A DNA stretch of 64,000 nt from Sporomusa ovata DSM 2662 (GCF_000445445.1 NZ_ASXP01000002.1:1-64000); one strand, 5' to 3'; positions 6,764-16,908 are shown, counted from the first letter of the stretch. Notes: generated from the letters alone by a model not told the origin. Program-made: numbers and translations.

Positions 6764-9718
6764 TTATGTCTGGTTTATTTGAGGATTTAATTTGCATTCA
6801 ATTTTTTTGTCAAGCATTATACTAAAGTTAGATACTTCTTCCGGAATATTTCTATTACTTAAAATCCATTCTATTCCTCGTTTAATTTGCATCAATTCTT
6901 CATTTTTGTTACAGAATTGATCATATAACCTTTCTAATATCCAAGTCAAAGCATCGATAGAATTGTCAAATCCAGCCTTTTCAAATAATCTGGTAGAAGC
7001 AGTATTGTTTAAAATAAAAGTAAAAATAACATGTATTGCATCTATTTCATTCTTCCCCTCATTTGTGCCTGCCTTGCTATGAATTCTACCTTTTAGTAAA
7101 CTTTCCGATAAGTAGGCTATATTTAAATTCGTCGCCAACCGTAACCACATATCATAATCCTGGGCATACTTGAAGTCAGGATTAAACATACCGACTTCGT
7201 CCAAATATTCCCTCCTAATCATAATAGAACAACCATGTATACAATCTCGTACTAATAATGTTCGATATAATGTGGCTCCTTCTAACTCCTTTTCTATAAT
7301 AGTTCCTAAATAATTGCCTTTTTCATCTATCCAGTCATACCCACTGAAGACCATACCATACTCTGAGTATAGTTCTAAGAATGATACTTGTTTTTCTAAC
7401 TTATTTGAAGTGAATAGATCATCAGAACTTAACCAACAAAAATATTTTCCTCTGGCTGCGCGCAAACCATCATTAATTGCTAACGCTATTCCTTGATTCA
7501 CTTCTTTATTAATTATTTTTATTTTACCATAGCAATATGTGTTATACTTCCTTATAATATCAACCGTATTATCTGTTGATCCATCGTTTACAATAATTAA
7601 TTCCCAGTCAGTAAATGTTTGTTCTATTACACTTTGAATAGATTGGGCAATAAATTGATCTTGATTATAAGTCGGCATGATTATTGAAACAATAGGCTTT
7701 GATTTATTACTTACTCTACTGTGTTGCCAGGAGATATCTTGCAAGACCTTTTGAAATAGTTCATTCCATTGAGATAAAGTTTCCTCTACACCTATGGGAA
7801 TAATTTCAAAATCATACTCAGGATAGGATAGGGCAGTTTGGATAGAATTTGTTACTAATTTGTGTGCTAACTTTAGATTTCTTTCCTGTTGTAAGGAAGG
7901 CTTTCCCATTTGGCGTAAATCATCTTGTAAAAAAGCAATTGTGAACTTTTCTTGATCAACAAAGTCTATACATGTTGCATTTTGTAAAACAACTGATACC
8001 TCCGGATGCTGGGAATCTATATATTTTTTTGCCGCTAAAGAAAAATTATTTTCACCTACTATCCTAGTATCAACACCGATAGTAGACGGACAGTTATCCA
8101 GCAGAAAGTCCCATAAAACTTTTTCTCCCATTGAGCCGGTAACACTATCGTTACAAATAGCAATTCTAGCACCTGGTTGAGCAAAACTCTTTGTTGGTTC
8201 ACTATCTGACTCACCACATTGAAAGTGATAAACGATACTATCAAATGATGTTTGATGTTTGATAGTATGAATAAGTAATTTTTTTATTAAGACTTTATCT
8301 CCAGATATATTCGCTTCTCCTTTTTGCGCCAATTGAGGACTAAAAATATTACTGCCTGGAATAATATTACCTTCCGGATATCCTCCCACTAAATCAAAAT
8401 GTTGTTTCCTGATTAATAGGGGCATGTATAACCTACTATCAGGATGCAACTCTTCAATAATTTTGGCTACATATTTATTAAATTCAGCTTCATTATATGA
8501 GTTATACGTATATCCAAAATTCTTTTCAATTTCATACAGCCCGCTTGTTAACTTTCCAGATTCAACTAACCGAGATGTTACACAATTAGTTCCATTATAT
8601 ACTTTTAGCATGTTTTCGAGCCAATTCGGGGAAAATGCCATATATGAATTAATAAAGATTAAAAAATCACCTTTTGCTTTTCTCGCACCATAGTTATATG
8701 CACGATATACATTATTTATGTACCATTCATCCGGCTGATTGGGAATATTATTATATATATAATGTGGTATATAATTATCCTTTAGATAATTTAAAACAAC
8801 TTCTGTCGCATTATTTGTCACAAAGTAAAATTCTTTATCACTTAAGTCCGTATATTTTAATACTTGATTATATATAAATTTAAGCCATTCAACATCCTTA
8901 TCTATTAAACATATTATCGAATATTGGGGACGAAATACCGCTTCCCGGTATTTTTCGACTTCGGATAGAGATTCGAAAAAACTCATTGCAACTGGCGGAT
9001 CTTCATCCAGCCATAAACCTTCGGGAAACTCTTGTTCTGGAACTTGTTCCAAAACAAGAGTTTCTTCACTAATGAGCCGGTCCAACATATTATATCCACG
9101 CTGTCCTTTTGACCTATACCTTAAATATCTATAAGCGAGGTTCTTGATTGTTGAAAATCCATAATGCAAAACTTTAAAATTTGTCACACATACTATTTTC
9201 CTCAAGTTTTCAGGATATGGCTGTTGATAAAGAGCAGATGTACGTTGATCAAAAGATATTTCAGGAGTCACACGCCATAACCGCACGAACCATTCCGTAT
9301 CATATAAGCTATCAAGTCTTTTCCACGTTTTACTCCTCCAGATATTTATATTTTGGAGGGAAACCCCGTCGAAATCGTTTTGTATACAAAATTGACATAA
9401 ATTTTGCAGATTTTCAGCAGTATTAGCACCCAAAACCTCATCTGCATCCAGCCAAAGTATAAAATGCGGTGACAACTTTAAAGCCTCAGTTAATAATCTT
9501 TGTTTATGCCTTCGCCTATTATCAAAGTTATTTTTTACTCCTCTGATAACATAAGGTGTGACAGTTAGCATATGTTCATAACTACCGTCTGTACTGCCAT
9601 CATCATATATAACCACTGCATCCACTATGGGTTTTATATAGTGGATAAATCTATCGAGGTTTCCTTTCTCAATTTCATTATAGATCTGACATATACATAC
9701 TATTGAATATTTGTTCAA
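6764..9718 (-). CDS. Large multidomain glycosyltransferase (two to three GT2-like domains)
   Basis: TTG start at 9718 with GGAGGGAGC about 9 nt upstream; 984 aa. Residues ~1-230 are a GT2-like domain with IVCICQIYNEIE, DDGSTDGSYE and a LWLDADEVLG DxD motif. The middle (residues ~265-500) is a second GT-A-like domain with GDFLIFINSYMAFSPNW in place of a classical DxD. Residues ~520-650 resemble a partial Rossmann domain (GARIAICNDSVTGSMGEK). Residues ~655-870 form a canonical GT2 domain: VSIIMPTYNQDQFI, VNDGSTDNTVDI, WLSSDDL, and the acceptor-side motif FKYAQDYDMWLRLA. Its size suggests a polymerase-like or multi-step transferase. It is the last gene of the minus-strand operon. Confidence 0.85.
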   Translation of the reverse strand: MNKYSIVCICQIYNEIEKGNLDRFIHYIKPIVDAVVIYDDGSTDGSYEHMLTVTPYVIRGVKNNFDNRRRHKQRLLTEALKLSPHFILWLDADEVLGANTAENLQNLCQFCIQNDFDGVSLQNINIWRSKTWKRLDSLYDTEWFVRLWRVTPEISFDQRTSALYQQPYPENLRKIVCVTNFKVLHYGFSTIKNLAYRYLRYRSKGQRGYNMLDRLISEETLVLEQVPEQEFPEGLWLDEDPPVAMSFFESLSEVEKYREAVFRPQYSIICLIDKDVEWLKFIYNQVLKYTDLSDKEFYFVTNNATEVVLNYLKDNYIPHYIYNNIPNQPDEWYINNVYRAYNYGARKAKGDFLIFINSYMAFSPNWLENMLKVYNGTNCVTSRLVESGKLTSGLYEIEKNFGYTYNSYNEAEFNKYVAKIIEELHPDSRLYMPLLIRKQHFDLVGGYPEGNIIPGSNIFSPQLAQKGEANISGDKVLIKKLLIHTIKHQTSFDSIVYHFQCGESDSEPTKSFAQPGARIAICNDSVTGSMGEKVLWDFLLDNCPSTIGVDTRIVGENNFSLAAKKYIDSQHPEVSVVLQNATCIDFVDQEKFTIAFLQDDLRQMGKPSLQQERNLKLAHKLVTNSIQTALSYPEYDFEIIPIGVEETLSQWNELFQKVLQDISWQHSRVSNKSKPIVSIIMPTYNQDQFIAQSIQSVIEQTFTDWELIIVNDGSTDNTVDIIRKYNTYCYGKIKIINKEVNQGIALAINDGLRAARGKYFCWLSSDDLFTSNKLEKQVSFLELYSEYGMVFSGYDWIDEKGNYLGTIIEKELEGATLYRTLLVRDCIHGCSIMIRREYLDEVGMFNPDFKYAQDYDMWLRLATNLNIAYLSESLLKGRIHSKAGTNEGKNEIDAIHVIFTFILNNTASTRLFEKAGFDNSIDALTWILERLYDQFCNKNEELMQIKRGIEWILSNRNIPEEVSNFSIMLDKKIECKLNPQINQT

Positions 9719-9741
9719 ACTTAGCTCCCTCCATAAAAGAA

Positions 9742-10818
9742 CTATTTTCCTAGGACTATTTTCGCAACTGTCTGGCTAACATTCTGTTTTACATATTCGC
9801 TCGGTGGAGTCCACTCACATGCTTTATTTATAACTAACTCTACCGAACGTAATATGTCATTAGGAGTGCTTCCTGTTAATAGGTTGCTTCCAGTCTCAAT
9901 GGTTTCTGGCCGTTCAGTAACGTCGCGCAGCGTGATACTAGGTACTTTCAAAATACAACATTCTTCTTGAACTGTACCGCTATCACTTAATATACAAGCA
10001 GCATTTTTTTCTAATTGAACAAAATCAAATAAACCCATTGGTTCTAAACTAGTAAGTCCGTCCCAATTGGTTATCGATTGATTTTTTTCCATTTGCGAGC
10101 GTGTCCTAGGGTGAACACTAAAAATAATCGGTATGTCATACTTTTGTTTTAAGCTTATAAAAGCCTCAAAAAAATTTTCCAGTCTATTTGTATCATCTAC
10201 ATTTTCCGCTCGATGAAGCGTTACCAAAAAATAATTTTTCGGCGTAATCTTTAGCTGCTCAAGAATACTACTTTTCCGAATCTGATACTCATAATATTGT
10301 AAAACCTCTGTAATCGGATTGCCGGTAACAAAGATTCGATTACTTGCAATGCCTTCTTTAATTAAGTTGGCTCTACTACGTTCCGTATAAGGCAATAATG
10401 TATCACTACAGTGGTCTATAAGACGTCTGTTTACCTCTTCAGGTACGTTATCATCATAACAACGGTTGCCAGCCTCCATATGAAAGACGGGAATTCGCAT
10501 ACGTTTCGCAACAATAGCTGCAAGCGCACTATTAGTATCCCCCAATAGCAGTATTCGATCAGGTTGCTCGATTAGTATTACTTTTTCAACATTTATTAGT
10601 ATCTGCGAAATTTGCCCCATTAATGTTTCGGCCTTACACGCAAATATATAGTTAGGCTCTCTTATACTCAACTGCTCAAAAAATATTTGATTCAATGATT
10701 TGATATAGTTTTGCCCTGTATGCATTAGAACATGCTGGCAATTTTGATCCAAAATTGGAATTATCCTGCTTAGTCTAATAATTTCCGGCCTTGTACCAGC
10801 AATTGTTAATACCTTCAT
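9742..10818 (-). CDS. UDP-GlcNAc 2-epimerase family; CapG/FnlC-type (UDP-2-acetamido-2,6-dideoxy-L-talose 2-epimerase) likely
   Basis: A 358-aa non-hydrolysing 2-epimerase: VLTIAGTRPEIIRL at the N-terminus, HTGQNY, LLLGDTNSALAA and LSDSGTVQEECC. The motif FHMEAGNRCYDDNVPEE is the form found in CapG/FnlC/WbjD enzymes, which make UDP-L-FucNAc, rather than the VEAGLRT form of WecB. The same operon carries a CapE/FnlA-like dehydratase and an RmlD-like reductase, the two preceding steps of that pathway. WecB-like UDP-ManNAc formation remains possible. Cytoplasmic enzyme; RBS GGGGAG upstream of ATG. Confidence 0.8.
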   Translation of the reverse strand: MKVLTIAGTRPEIIRLSRIIPILDQNCQHVLMHTGQNYIKSLNQIFFEQLSIREPNYIFACKAETLMGQISQILINVEKVILIEQPDRILLLGDTNSALAAIVAKRMRIPVFHMEAGNRCYDDNVPEEVNRRLIDHCSDTLLPYTERSRANLIKEGIASNRIFVTGNPITEVLQYYEYQIRKSSILEQLKITPKNYFLVTLHRAENVDDTNRLENFFEAFISLKQKYDIPIIFSVHPRTRSQMEKNQSITNWDGLTSLEPMGLFDFVQLEKNAACILSDSGTVQEECCILKVPSITLRDVTERPETIETGSNLLTGSTPNDILRSVELVINKACEWTPPSEYVKQNVSQTVAKIVLGK

Positions 10819-10882
10819 TTAAAAAACTCCCCACTTTTCAAATAAAGCTCTCTCATTGCTATAATTACTTATTAACCTAATC

Positions 10883-12508
10883 TCATGTAAAGTTTCCGAT
10901 TTTTCTGTTAAACAAATCAACATATACTTTTTCACAATTCCGCGTCATCCGTTGTGGATTGTTAAACACCGCTTGAAAACACTGAAACGTCATTTCTCCA
11001 CATTGTTTACGGTAGGTTTCATCCAAAATCAGCTTGTTTACGATCTCTTTAAACTGGGCAAAATCATCCCGCTTGGCCACTAATGGAAGCAACTCCGGTT
11101 TCAAGTTCCCGCTAGCAGCATATTCCCCCATGACTGACCGTGAAGCTGCATGAAAAAATGGTTTTGAATAATCATGTTCAAATGAAACGATTGGCATCTT
11201 CAATGACATGGCATCAAATAATAGCTGACCACCACCAGAAGGGTAAGTATCAATAAAAATATCCGCGACCCCCATAATACTGAAATAGTCTTTCCTATAT
11301 GGAAAAAACAGTAGTCTATGTTGAATATCTGCGGTAATCATATCTTGTAGAAATTTCGGTTCATTGCCTTGAATCCCAACAACAATTAAATATGCTTTAT
11401 CATTTAATCGGAGCACTTCAAAAATTGCTTGCCATATTTTTGCATCCTGAAATTTAGTATGGCGACCTGCCATAATCATAACTACAGCATCATTAGTGAG
11501 ATTAAGTTGAGACCTATGGTACGTCTGGCTTGGTAAAACTTTCTCAACTTCTGCTACAACAACATAATTATCACATGGAGTTTCTATACATTCCCCAAGA
11601 CACCATGATATTGTCGCATCCAGCAGAGGTGCTGCAAATTGCGGCAAAGGCCCTGAAACCTGTCCCAGCATAATTGGCGCAGGACGTAAAGAAGCAATAT
11701 AGTAGTGGTTCAGTTCGGCAAGTAGTGTAGAAAATACTAAAATATCAGGTTGAAAACTATAAATTTGCGCTGCCACCGAGCGTAAATGTTCATCCATTGT
11801 CGCGCTATTACGCTCTACAAGAACAACTCTAACACCACTCTTCTCAAATATCTCCATATGTTGCTTACCATCTTGTGATGCCTCGATTTGTTCTTTCGTA
11901 TCCGGTGAAAATATTACAACTTCAAAATTGGACTGATCATGATATTGCACAATATTGTTGATCACTCTTATAATTGCTGAATTAGTTTGAAGCATGCCAT
12001 ATACCAGGTACGCAATACGCATCTTTTCCTTTTTAGAGCTTGTGATCCATGGATACTTCATGTATTGATGCGGTTTTGCAAGCCTTTCAATGCTATCTAA
12101 TATATCAAAATCATATTCATAATTATCTGTTTTTGTTAAAAGGGCCATTGCCATATGACTTTGTTGAAAATAAAATAAAGCCTCTTGAATTTTATTTTCT
12201 TTAGCTTTTCTCATGCCAATTCGTTTATATGCTTCTCTAATTTCATTATAATCATTGGTTTGAAAGTGAATTTTAATATATAAATTTAGAAGTTCATCCG
12301 CAAATCCAGATAATAACCATGCACGGTTTATAAAAACTTTTGCCTGATCATAATCTTGTTTTTGCATATAAGCGATTGCTAAATTAGTATTTACAAAAAT
12401 CCTATCCTTTTTTGATTCCATTTTTAAATATGGCAATAACAGAGAAAAGTCAAATAATTCGTCTGTTATAATCTTACGCAATAAATTATCAAAAACCTCC
12501 AACCCCAT
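10883..12508 (-). CDS. TPR-containing GT41/SPINDLY-like glycosyltransferase
   Basis: A 541-aa protein; ATG with GGGGAGG 7 nt upstream. Residues ~1-150 are TPR-like helical repeats. A GT-B fold follows, related to O-GlcNAc transferase and HMW1C-type enzymes: MRIAYLVYGMLQTNSAI starts the N-terminal Rossmann half, LRPAPIMLGQVSGPLPQ corresponds to the linker, and the C-terminal half carries MIMAGRHTKF and DIFIDTYPSGGGQLLFDAM, the UDP-sugar-binding signature. Such enzymes often glycosylate proteins (flagellin, adhesins) in the cytoplasm, so this gene hints that the locus modifies protein. That is inference; a glycan-elongating role is not excluded. Confidence 0.8.
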   Translation of the reverse strand: MGLEVFDNLLRKIITDELFDFSLLLPYLKMESKKDRIFVNTNLAIAYMQKQDYDQAKVFINRAWLLSGFADELLNLYIKIHFQTNDYNEIREAYKRIGMRKAKENKIQEALFYFQQSHMAMALLTKTDNYEYDFDILDSIERLAKPHQYMKYPWITSSKKEKMRIAYLVYGMLQTNSAIIRVINNIVQYHDQSNFEVVIFSPDTKEQIEASQDGKQHMEIFEKSGVRVVLVERNSATMDEHLRSVAAQIYSFQPDILVFSTLLAELNHYYIASLRPAPIMLGQVSGPLPQFAAPLLDATISWCLGECIETPCDNYVVVAEVEKVLPSQTYHRSQLNLTNDAVVMIMAGRHTKFQDAKIWQAIFEVLRLNDKAYLIVVGIQGNEPKFLQDMITADIQHRLLFFPYRKDYFSIMGVADIFIDTYPSGGGQLLFDAMSLKMPIVSFEHDYSKPFFHAASRSVMGEYAASGNLKPELLPLVAKRDDFAQFKEIVNKLILDETYRKQCGEMTFQCFQAVFNNPQRMTRNCEKVYVDLFNRKIGNFT

Positions 12509-12537
12509 TTTATTGCCTCCCCATATTTTGTAACCTA

Positions 12538-13692
12538 CTATTCACTTAGAACATTTTCCTCTATATAATTTACTTCATCCTGTACTATTCTAATAACCGT
12601 TTGAACATCTTCTTCTTTCATTTCTCCCCACAACGGCAACCTGAGCAACCGAGAAGCTACACTATCAGTCACATCCATTTCCCCACACGTCCGGCCATAT
12701 CTAATACCTGCAGGTGAACTATGCAGCGGAATGTAGTGAAAAACAGCGCCAATGCCCTTATCTTGAAGTCGATGTAACATCTGATCTCTTTTGCTGGCAG
12801 TAGGCAATAGCAAATAATAAATATGACCATTATGACTAATTTCTTGTGGAATAATAGGCCTCCTGAACTTATTATATTTCTCTGCTGCCGCAAATGATTC
12901 ATGGTATTGATTCCAAACCTTCATTCTGGCTTTGTCAATTATCGCACAGGAAATAAGTTGACCGTACAAAAAAGCTGCAATTAACTCACCAGGTAGGTAT
13001 GATGACCCGATATCAACCCACGAGTATTTATCTACTAAGCCTTTATGAAATGCCTTCCGATTAGTTCCCTTTTCCCATATTATCTCAGCACGATCCTGAA
13101 AAGTCGTATCATTTATAAGCACAGCTCCACCTTCACCAGAAACTAGGTTTTTTGTCTCATGAAAGCTAAGCGCTGCAAAATGACCAATACTACCTAGTGG
13201 TTGACCTTTGTATTTTGAAAGGATTCCCTGTGCAGCATCCTCAATTACCAACAACCTATACTTTTCAGCAATAGCCATAATCGTATCCATTTCACAGGCT
13301 ACTCCCGCGTAATGTACGACAGTAATTGCTTTGGTATGTGGTGTAATTGCCGCTTCAATTTTTGTTTCATCAATATTTAGCGTATCTTCGCGAATATCAA
13401 CAAAAACAGGAACTCCGCCTCTTAGAACAACTGCATTGGCAGTAGAGACAAAGGTATATGATGGCATAATCACTTCATCGCCATATCCGATATCAGCGAG
13501 AATGACTGCCATTTCCAGTGCTGCCGTACACGAAGTAGTTAATAACGCTTTACCGCAGCCAATTTCACATTCTAACCATTCCTGACATTTTTGCGTAAAC
13601 TCTCCATTTCCGGCCATTCGCCCCTTATTTAAAACTGATTGAATATTTTTCATCTCATTACCAGTAATGTATGGTTTATTGAACCGAATCAT
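12538..13692 (-). CDS. rffA: dTDP-4-amino-4,6-dideoxygalactose transaminase (WecE/RffA type)
   Basis: A PLP-dependent DegT/DnrJ/EryC1/StrS aminotransferase, 384 aa with ATG at 13692 (GGTGG 7 nt upstream; a TTG two codons earlier is too close to that site). It matches the RffA subgroup: GRMAGNGEFTQKCQEWLE, LTTSCTAALEMA, GDEVIMPSYTFVSTANAVVLRGG, HYAGVACEMDTIMA, EDAAQGI, and SFHETKNL with the Schiff-base lysine. RffA converts dTDP-4-keto-6-deoxyglucose to dTDP-Fuc4N using glutamate. The RmlA/RmlB genes that make its substrate are not in this window. A GNAT acetyltransferase three genes away could acetylate the product. Confidence 0.85.
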   Translation of the reverse strand: MIRFNKPYITGNEMKNIQSVLNKGRMAGNGEFTQKCQEWLECEIGCGKALLTTSCTAALEMAVILADIGYGDEVIMPSYTFVSTANAVVLRGGVPVFVDIREDTLNIDETKIEAAITPHTKAITVVHYAGVACEMDTIMAIAEKYRLLVIEDAAQGILSKYKGQPLGSIGHFAALSFHETKNLVSGEGGAVLINDTTFQDRAEIIWEKGTNRKAFHKGLVDKYSWVDIGSSYLPGELIAAFLYGQLISCAIIDKARMKVWNQYHESFAAAEKYNKFRRPIIPQEISHNGHIYYLLLPTASKRDQMLHRLQDKGIGAVFHYIPLHSSPAGIRYGRTCGEMDVTDSVASRLLRLPLWGEMKEEDVQTVIRIVQDEVNYIEENVLSE

Positions 13693-13725
13693 AAACAATC
13701 CACCACCAAATACTTTATCTGAACT

Positions 13726-14652
13726 TTAATATAATACATAATCTGCATATGCCGATTGCCAGTCAGAGCATAACCTGCACATTTCCGGCAGTTCCTCGTA
13801 GCGACCTTCCGAATGCATTTTTCGATACGTACTCAAAATTCCATTTTTCCATACTTCTTTTAATGATTTTTGTGTCACATCACCGGATGGTACTCGGCAA
13901 TGAAGATCAACAGAACATAAAGCGACCCTTCCATCTGCACAAATATTCATGGTCTGCATTAGCCAGTAGCATGGACGCCGTTTAATTGTTTCATTAGCAA
14001 TCAGGTTTTCCGCTGTAACAAGACCCGCCCAGCTAATTTTAGGTCTAATCTTGAGATTAACTTTTTTTTCATTCCAAAAGCACTTAAATGTTTCAACCTC
14101 TTCTTCATTAAACTCCGAGACAACAAACTGCACGAACAATTTTTGCGAAGGCTTTCCATATTTCTTTAATAAATCACGATATGCTATTACATTTTGAACC
14201 GTCTTTTCAAAATCACCGCCAATGCGTATTTTTTCATAGGTTTCCTCAGTCGCAGCATCTATGCCAACATAGATAGCATCCAAGCCAGCTTCAATATACT
14301 GTCTGCTCCACTCAGCTTTCATTAGCACCCCATTTGTGTTGAGTACTACATCCTCGCAGCCTTTGTCCTTTGCATAGCGAATTCGCTCCGGCATATCACG
14401 GCACAAAAAAGGATCTCCAAAAAAGATTTCCCAAATTCGAGCACTTGGGTTTTCAACAGCAATTTCATCAATGATTTTTTTATATAGTCCCATATTCATT
14501 ATCTGAATCTTACGATATTTATTGATATTTTGGTGATCACACATAGAACACCGTAAATTGCACGCACTCGTATTGTCTAATAAGATGACCTTAGGAAAGT
14601 CAACTGCTTCTTCGATTCGATTGACTTTTGTTAAATTGCTTGTATATGACAT
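13726..14652 (-). CDS. Radical SAM protein with SPASM-type C-terminus
   Basis: A 308-aa protein. The radical SAM cluster motif CNLRCSMC (CxxxCxxC) is at residues ~33-40. GDPFLC and VVLNTNGVLM follow as in the TIM-barrel core. A C-terminal SPASM-like region has ICADGRVALCSVD and a last MCRLCSDW, providing Cys ligands for an auxiliary Fe-S cluster. The family reductively cleaves SAM to modify peptides or sugars, and members are frequent in surface-glycan loci. The substrate is not known. It lies between the aminotransferase and the acetyltransferase in one operon. Confidence 0.8.
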   Translation of the reverse strand: MSYTSNLTKVNRIEEAVDFPKVILLDNTSACNLRCSMCDHQNINKYRKIQIMNMGLYKKIIDEIAVENPSARIWEIFFGDPFLCRDMPERIRYAKDKGCEDVVLNTNGVLMKAEWSRQYIEAGLDAIYVGIDAATEETYEKIRIGGDFEKTVQNVIAYRDLLKKYGKPSQKLFVQFVVSEFNEEEVETFKCFWNEKKVNLKIRPKISWAGLVTAENLIANETIKRRPCYWLMQTMNICADGRVALCSVDLHCRVPSGDVTQKSLKEVWKNGILSTYRKMHSEGRYEELPEMCRLCSDWQSAYADYVLY

Positions 14653-14719
14653 ATTGTTCGCCTTCTCTCAATTTAGAAGTAATTTCAGATTGAATGATCA
14701 AATTATCCTTTTTCCAATA

Positions 14720-15268
14720 TTAATCTAGTTCATTGTATTCGACTCGCAGAAGAGACATGGAATATACATCAATATATTCATTTTTAATATAGTAATGCTT
14801 TCGTAAAATCCCTTCTGTAAAAAATCCACATCGTTGATATAATCGGATTGCTGGGCTATTTTTCACACTCACCAAAATACATATTTTATTTAGACTTAGT
14901 TCTTGAAAACCATATTGCAGCATCAATCGCAATGTAGAAAACCCAAATCCTTTACCCCAGAATTCCGGTTCGCCAATCAAAATCCAAAACTCTGCACGTT
15001 TATGCTCACAACTATAATTATAAAATCCCGTATTACCTATATAAATATCTGAACTTTTTTCATGTATTGCAAAAACAATTTTACTTGGATCCACTAACAA
15101 ATTTTGATACCACATCCTATGCTCTTCATTCGAAACAAATGAAGATCGCAATATAAGAGGGTGTAATAACTTCGTGTTAGCCCATTTTCTTGACTTTTCC
15201 AAATTTGCTTCGCTAAATGAACGCAAAACAATCTGTTCTGCATTCATTTCAAGCTTATGCGTATTCAT
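14720..15268 (-). CDS. GNAT-family N-acetyltransferase
   Basis: A 182-aa RimJ/RimL-type GNAT domain (Acetyltransf_3). IVLRSFSEANLEKSRKW starts the fold, FWILIGEPEFWGKGFG carries the acetyl-CoA pyrophosphate-binding segment (xGKGxG), and VSVKNSPAIRLYQRCGF is the usual C-terminal motif B. In this context, an amino-sugar N-acetyltransferase acting on dTDP-Fuc4N or a similar nucleotide sugar is a reasonable guess, similar in role to WecD or PseH. Start choice is uncertain: the ribosome binding site is weak and MNAEQ seven codons in is an alternative. Confidence 0.75.
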   Translation of the reverse strand: MNTHKLEMNAEQIVLRSFSEANLEKSRKWANTKLLHPLILRSSFVSNEEHRMWYQNLLVDPSKIVFAIHEKSSDIYIGNTGFYNYSCEHKRAEFWILIGEPEFWGKGFGFSTLRLMLQYGFQELSLNKICILVSVKNSPAIRLYQRCGFFTEGILRKHYYIKNEYIDVYSMSLLRVEYNELD

Positions 15269-15307
15269 CTCTCATACCCCGCGATTATACTATTGCTCCC
15301 TTATAAA

Positions 15308-16018
15308 TTATGAAAAATTCCCGCTACGCCATCCCCAAATATAATATGGAGCATCTTTACCTACATGAAATAAAAGGTCAATTATTGATACGCCATGTTC
15401 AAATTGCTGCTGAAACTGTGGATATTGTGGATACCCTGCATATTCTTTGTATCGCAATTCTATGTTGTTCGAGTAAAATAGCTCTTCTTCCAAATAATCC
15501 TTCGCAGCAGGTCCTGAGATATAAGTAGAAGCATTAAAATGGTTGACAATGTTCACCAAGCGCTCTGTTTTTCCTCCCGAAATTGCTAAATCCCGTACAT
15601 TTACAAACTTAGTTTTTATGCCTAGCAGCCTACTAATCATAATTATTAAGTACTGATTTAAATCAGATAACCGATCCCATTCCATTTTTACATAAACCTC
15701 TTCAAACTTTTCCTTATATTCTGCAAAAAATGGCGCTTTTCCATAAAACTGAACAATTGTTCCCCAGTGTTTTTTTTGCCAGTTATATTTATCTCCTGCA
15801 ATGCAGATTTCATCTATGCTTTTTTTTATATCACTATATACTGGTACAGTTAGCCACATTAACCTATTGTTAGCTACTATCTTATTTCTGTTGCGCCAAT
15901 CATTTACCGTGTATTGCACATCATCATAGAATACAAATATATCTGCATCATGAATAAGATCAAGATATCCCTTCCACGGGAGATAATTTGATTGAAGAAT
16001 GACTACTGTCTTCCCCAT
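15308..16018 (-). CDS. WbqC-family protein
   Basis: A 236-aa protein. The N-terminus VVILQSNYLPWKGYLDLI, DIFVFYDDVQYTVNDWRNRN and WLTVPV are the hallmark of PF08889 (WbqC-like). The family is common in O-antigen and glycan loci, usually beside 4-amino-sugar aminotransferases as here, but its biochemical role is not settled to my knowledge. ATG preceded by GGTGGTAGGTGA. Confidence 0.85.
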   Translation of the reverse strand: MGKTVVILQSNYLPWKGYLDLIHDADIFVFYDDVQYTVNDWRNRNKIVANNRLMWLTVPVYSDIKKSIDEICIAGDKYNWQKKHWGTIVQFYGKAPFFAEYKEKFEEVYVKMEWDRLSDLNQYLIIMISRLLGIKTKFVNVRDLAISGGKTERLVNIVNHFNASTYISGPAAKDYLEEELFYSNNIELRYKEYAGYPQYPQFQQQFEHGVSIIDLLFHVGKDAPYYIWGWRSGNFS

Positions 16019-16053
16019 TTGTCACCTACCACCTTAATTATGAAACATACATG

Positions 16054-16908
16054 TTATAGTATGTAGTGCCTATATAACTCCTTGTGTTTTATGATCCAAT
16101 CCTGCATCTCTATTATCATATCCACATAAGACGGCACAATAAAGCTAAAATCAGTCCTTCTATTTATAAGTGACTTATCCACAATGACACTATCATTTTT
16201 ATTTATTGTTAATTGATTATTTTTAAAATACTGGTTAAATAACCTGATTAATTCATACTTGCTTATCTTAGAATTATTCACTAGGTGATATAGCCCTACT
16301 AAATTATCTTGTGTAGCTTTTTCTATGGCTTTGGCTAGAACAAGGGTAGTTACTCCTGTCCAAATAGCCCTTGAATAACCGGCAATATCGCCATTTTGTT
16401 TCATAAACCAATTAAAAAGTCCTATACCATTTTCTTTCATGTCCGGACCTATTATAGAATTTCTAAATGTTACATCTTTCTTATTATCTATCTCTCCCAG
16501 AGCCTTAGATCTATCATAAAAAGTTACTCCATCTTTAAGAGAATTTTCATGATAATTACCATTTTGCCCGGAAAAAACACAATCAGTACTCAAGTGAATA
16601 ACTTTAGTATTAGTTCCCTGTGTAATGTAAGCCAAATAGTGTGGGATATAGCTATTTATAAATACTGCTTCTTGTTTATTTACTTCTGCATTTTGGTTTA
16701 GTATTCCGATACAATTAATCACTGCATCAAATTGGTATTGGTTTATTAAATCTTTTATTTGCTTTGAATCACAAGCATCACCAACTATGTTTTCAGTTAA
16801 TAAAAAAGGGGTTCTTGTGAATGTGATAACCTGATGACCTTGTTCCTGTAGATATAAGGATATAGCATGCCCTACCATACCAGTTGCCCCAAGAACAAAA
16901 AATTTCAA
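16054..16908 (-). CDS. RmlD-like SDR reductase (candidate FnlB/CapF-step reductase)
   Basis: A 284-aa extended SDR of the RmlD_sub_bind family. It has a GATGMVG NAD(P)-binding motif, LSTDCVFSG with the catalytic Thr, and YDRSK (YxxxK). TTG start at 16908 immediately follows the capE-like stop (GGAGG upstream), so the pair is coupled. Next to CapE and CapG homologues it most likely reduces the 4-keto intermediate on the way to UDP-L-FucNAc. Unlike S. aureus CapF, as I recall that protein, it lacks a C-terminal cupin domain, so the assignment is inferential. dTDP-4-dehydrorhamnose reductase is the alternative. Confidence 0.75.
   Translation of the reverse strand: MKFFVLGATGMVGHAISLYLQEQGHQVITFTRTPFLLTENIVGDACDSKQIKDLINQYQFDAVINCIGILNQNAEVNKQEAVFINSYIPHYLAYITQGTNTKVIHLSTDCVFSGQNGNYHENSLKDGVTFYDRSKALGEIDNKKDVTFRNSIIGPDMKENGIGLFNWFMKQNGDIAGYSRAIWTGVTTLVLAKAIEKATQDNLVGLYHLVNNSKISKYELIRLFNQYFKNNQLTINKNDSVIVDKSLINRRTDFSFIVPSYVDMIIEMQDWIIKHKELYRHYIL

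Noticed and set aside
9742..10818. wecB naming for the 2-epimerase
   Set aside because: The HMEAGNRC motif and the CapE/RmlD-like neighbours fit the CapG/FnlC subgroup better, so no wecB symbol is given.
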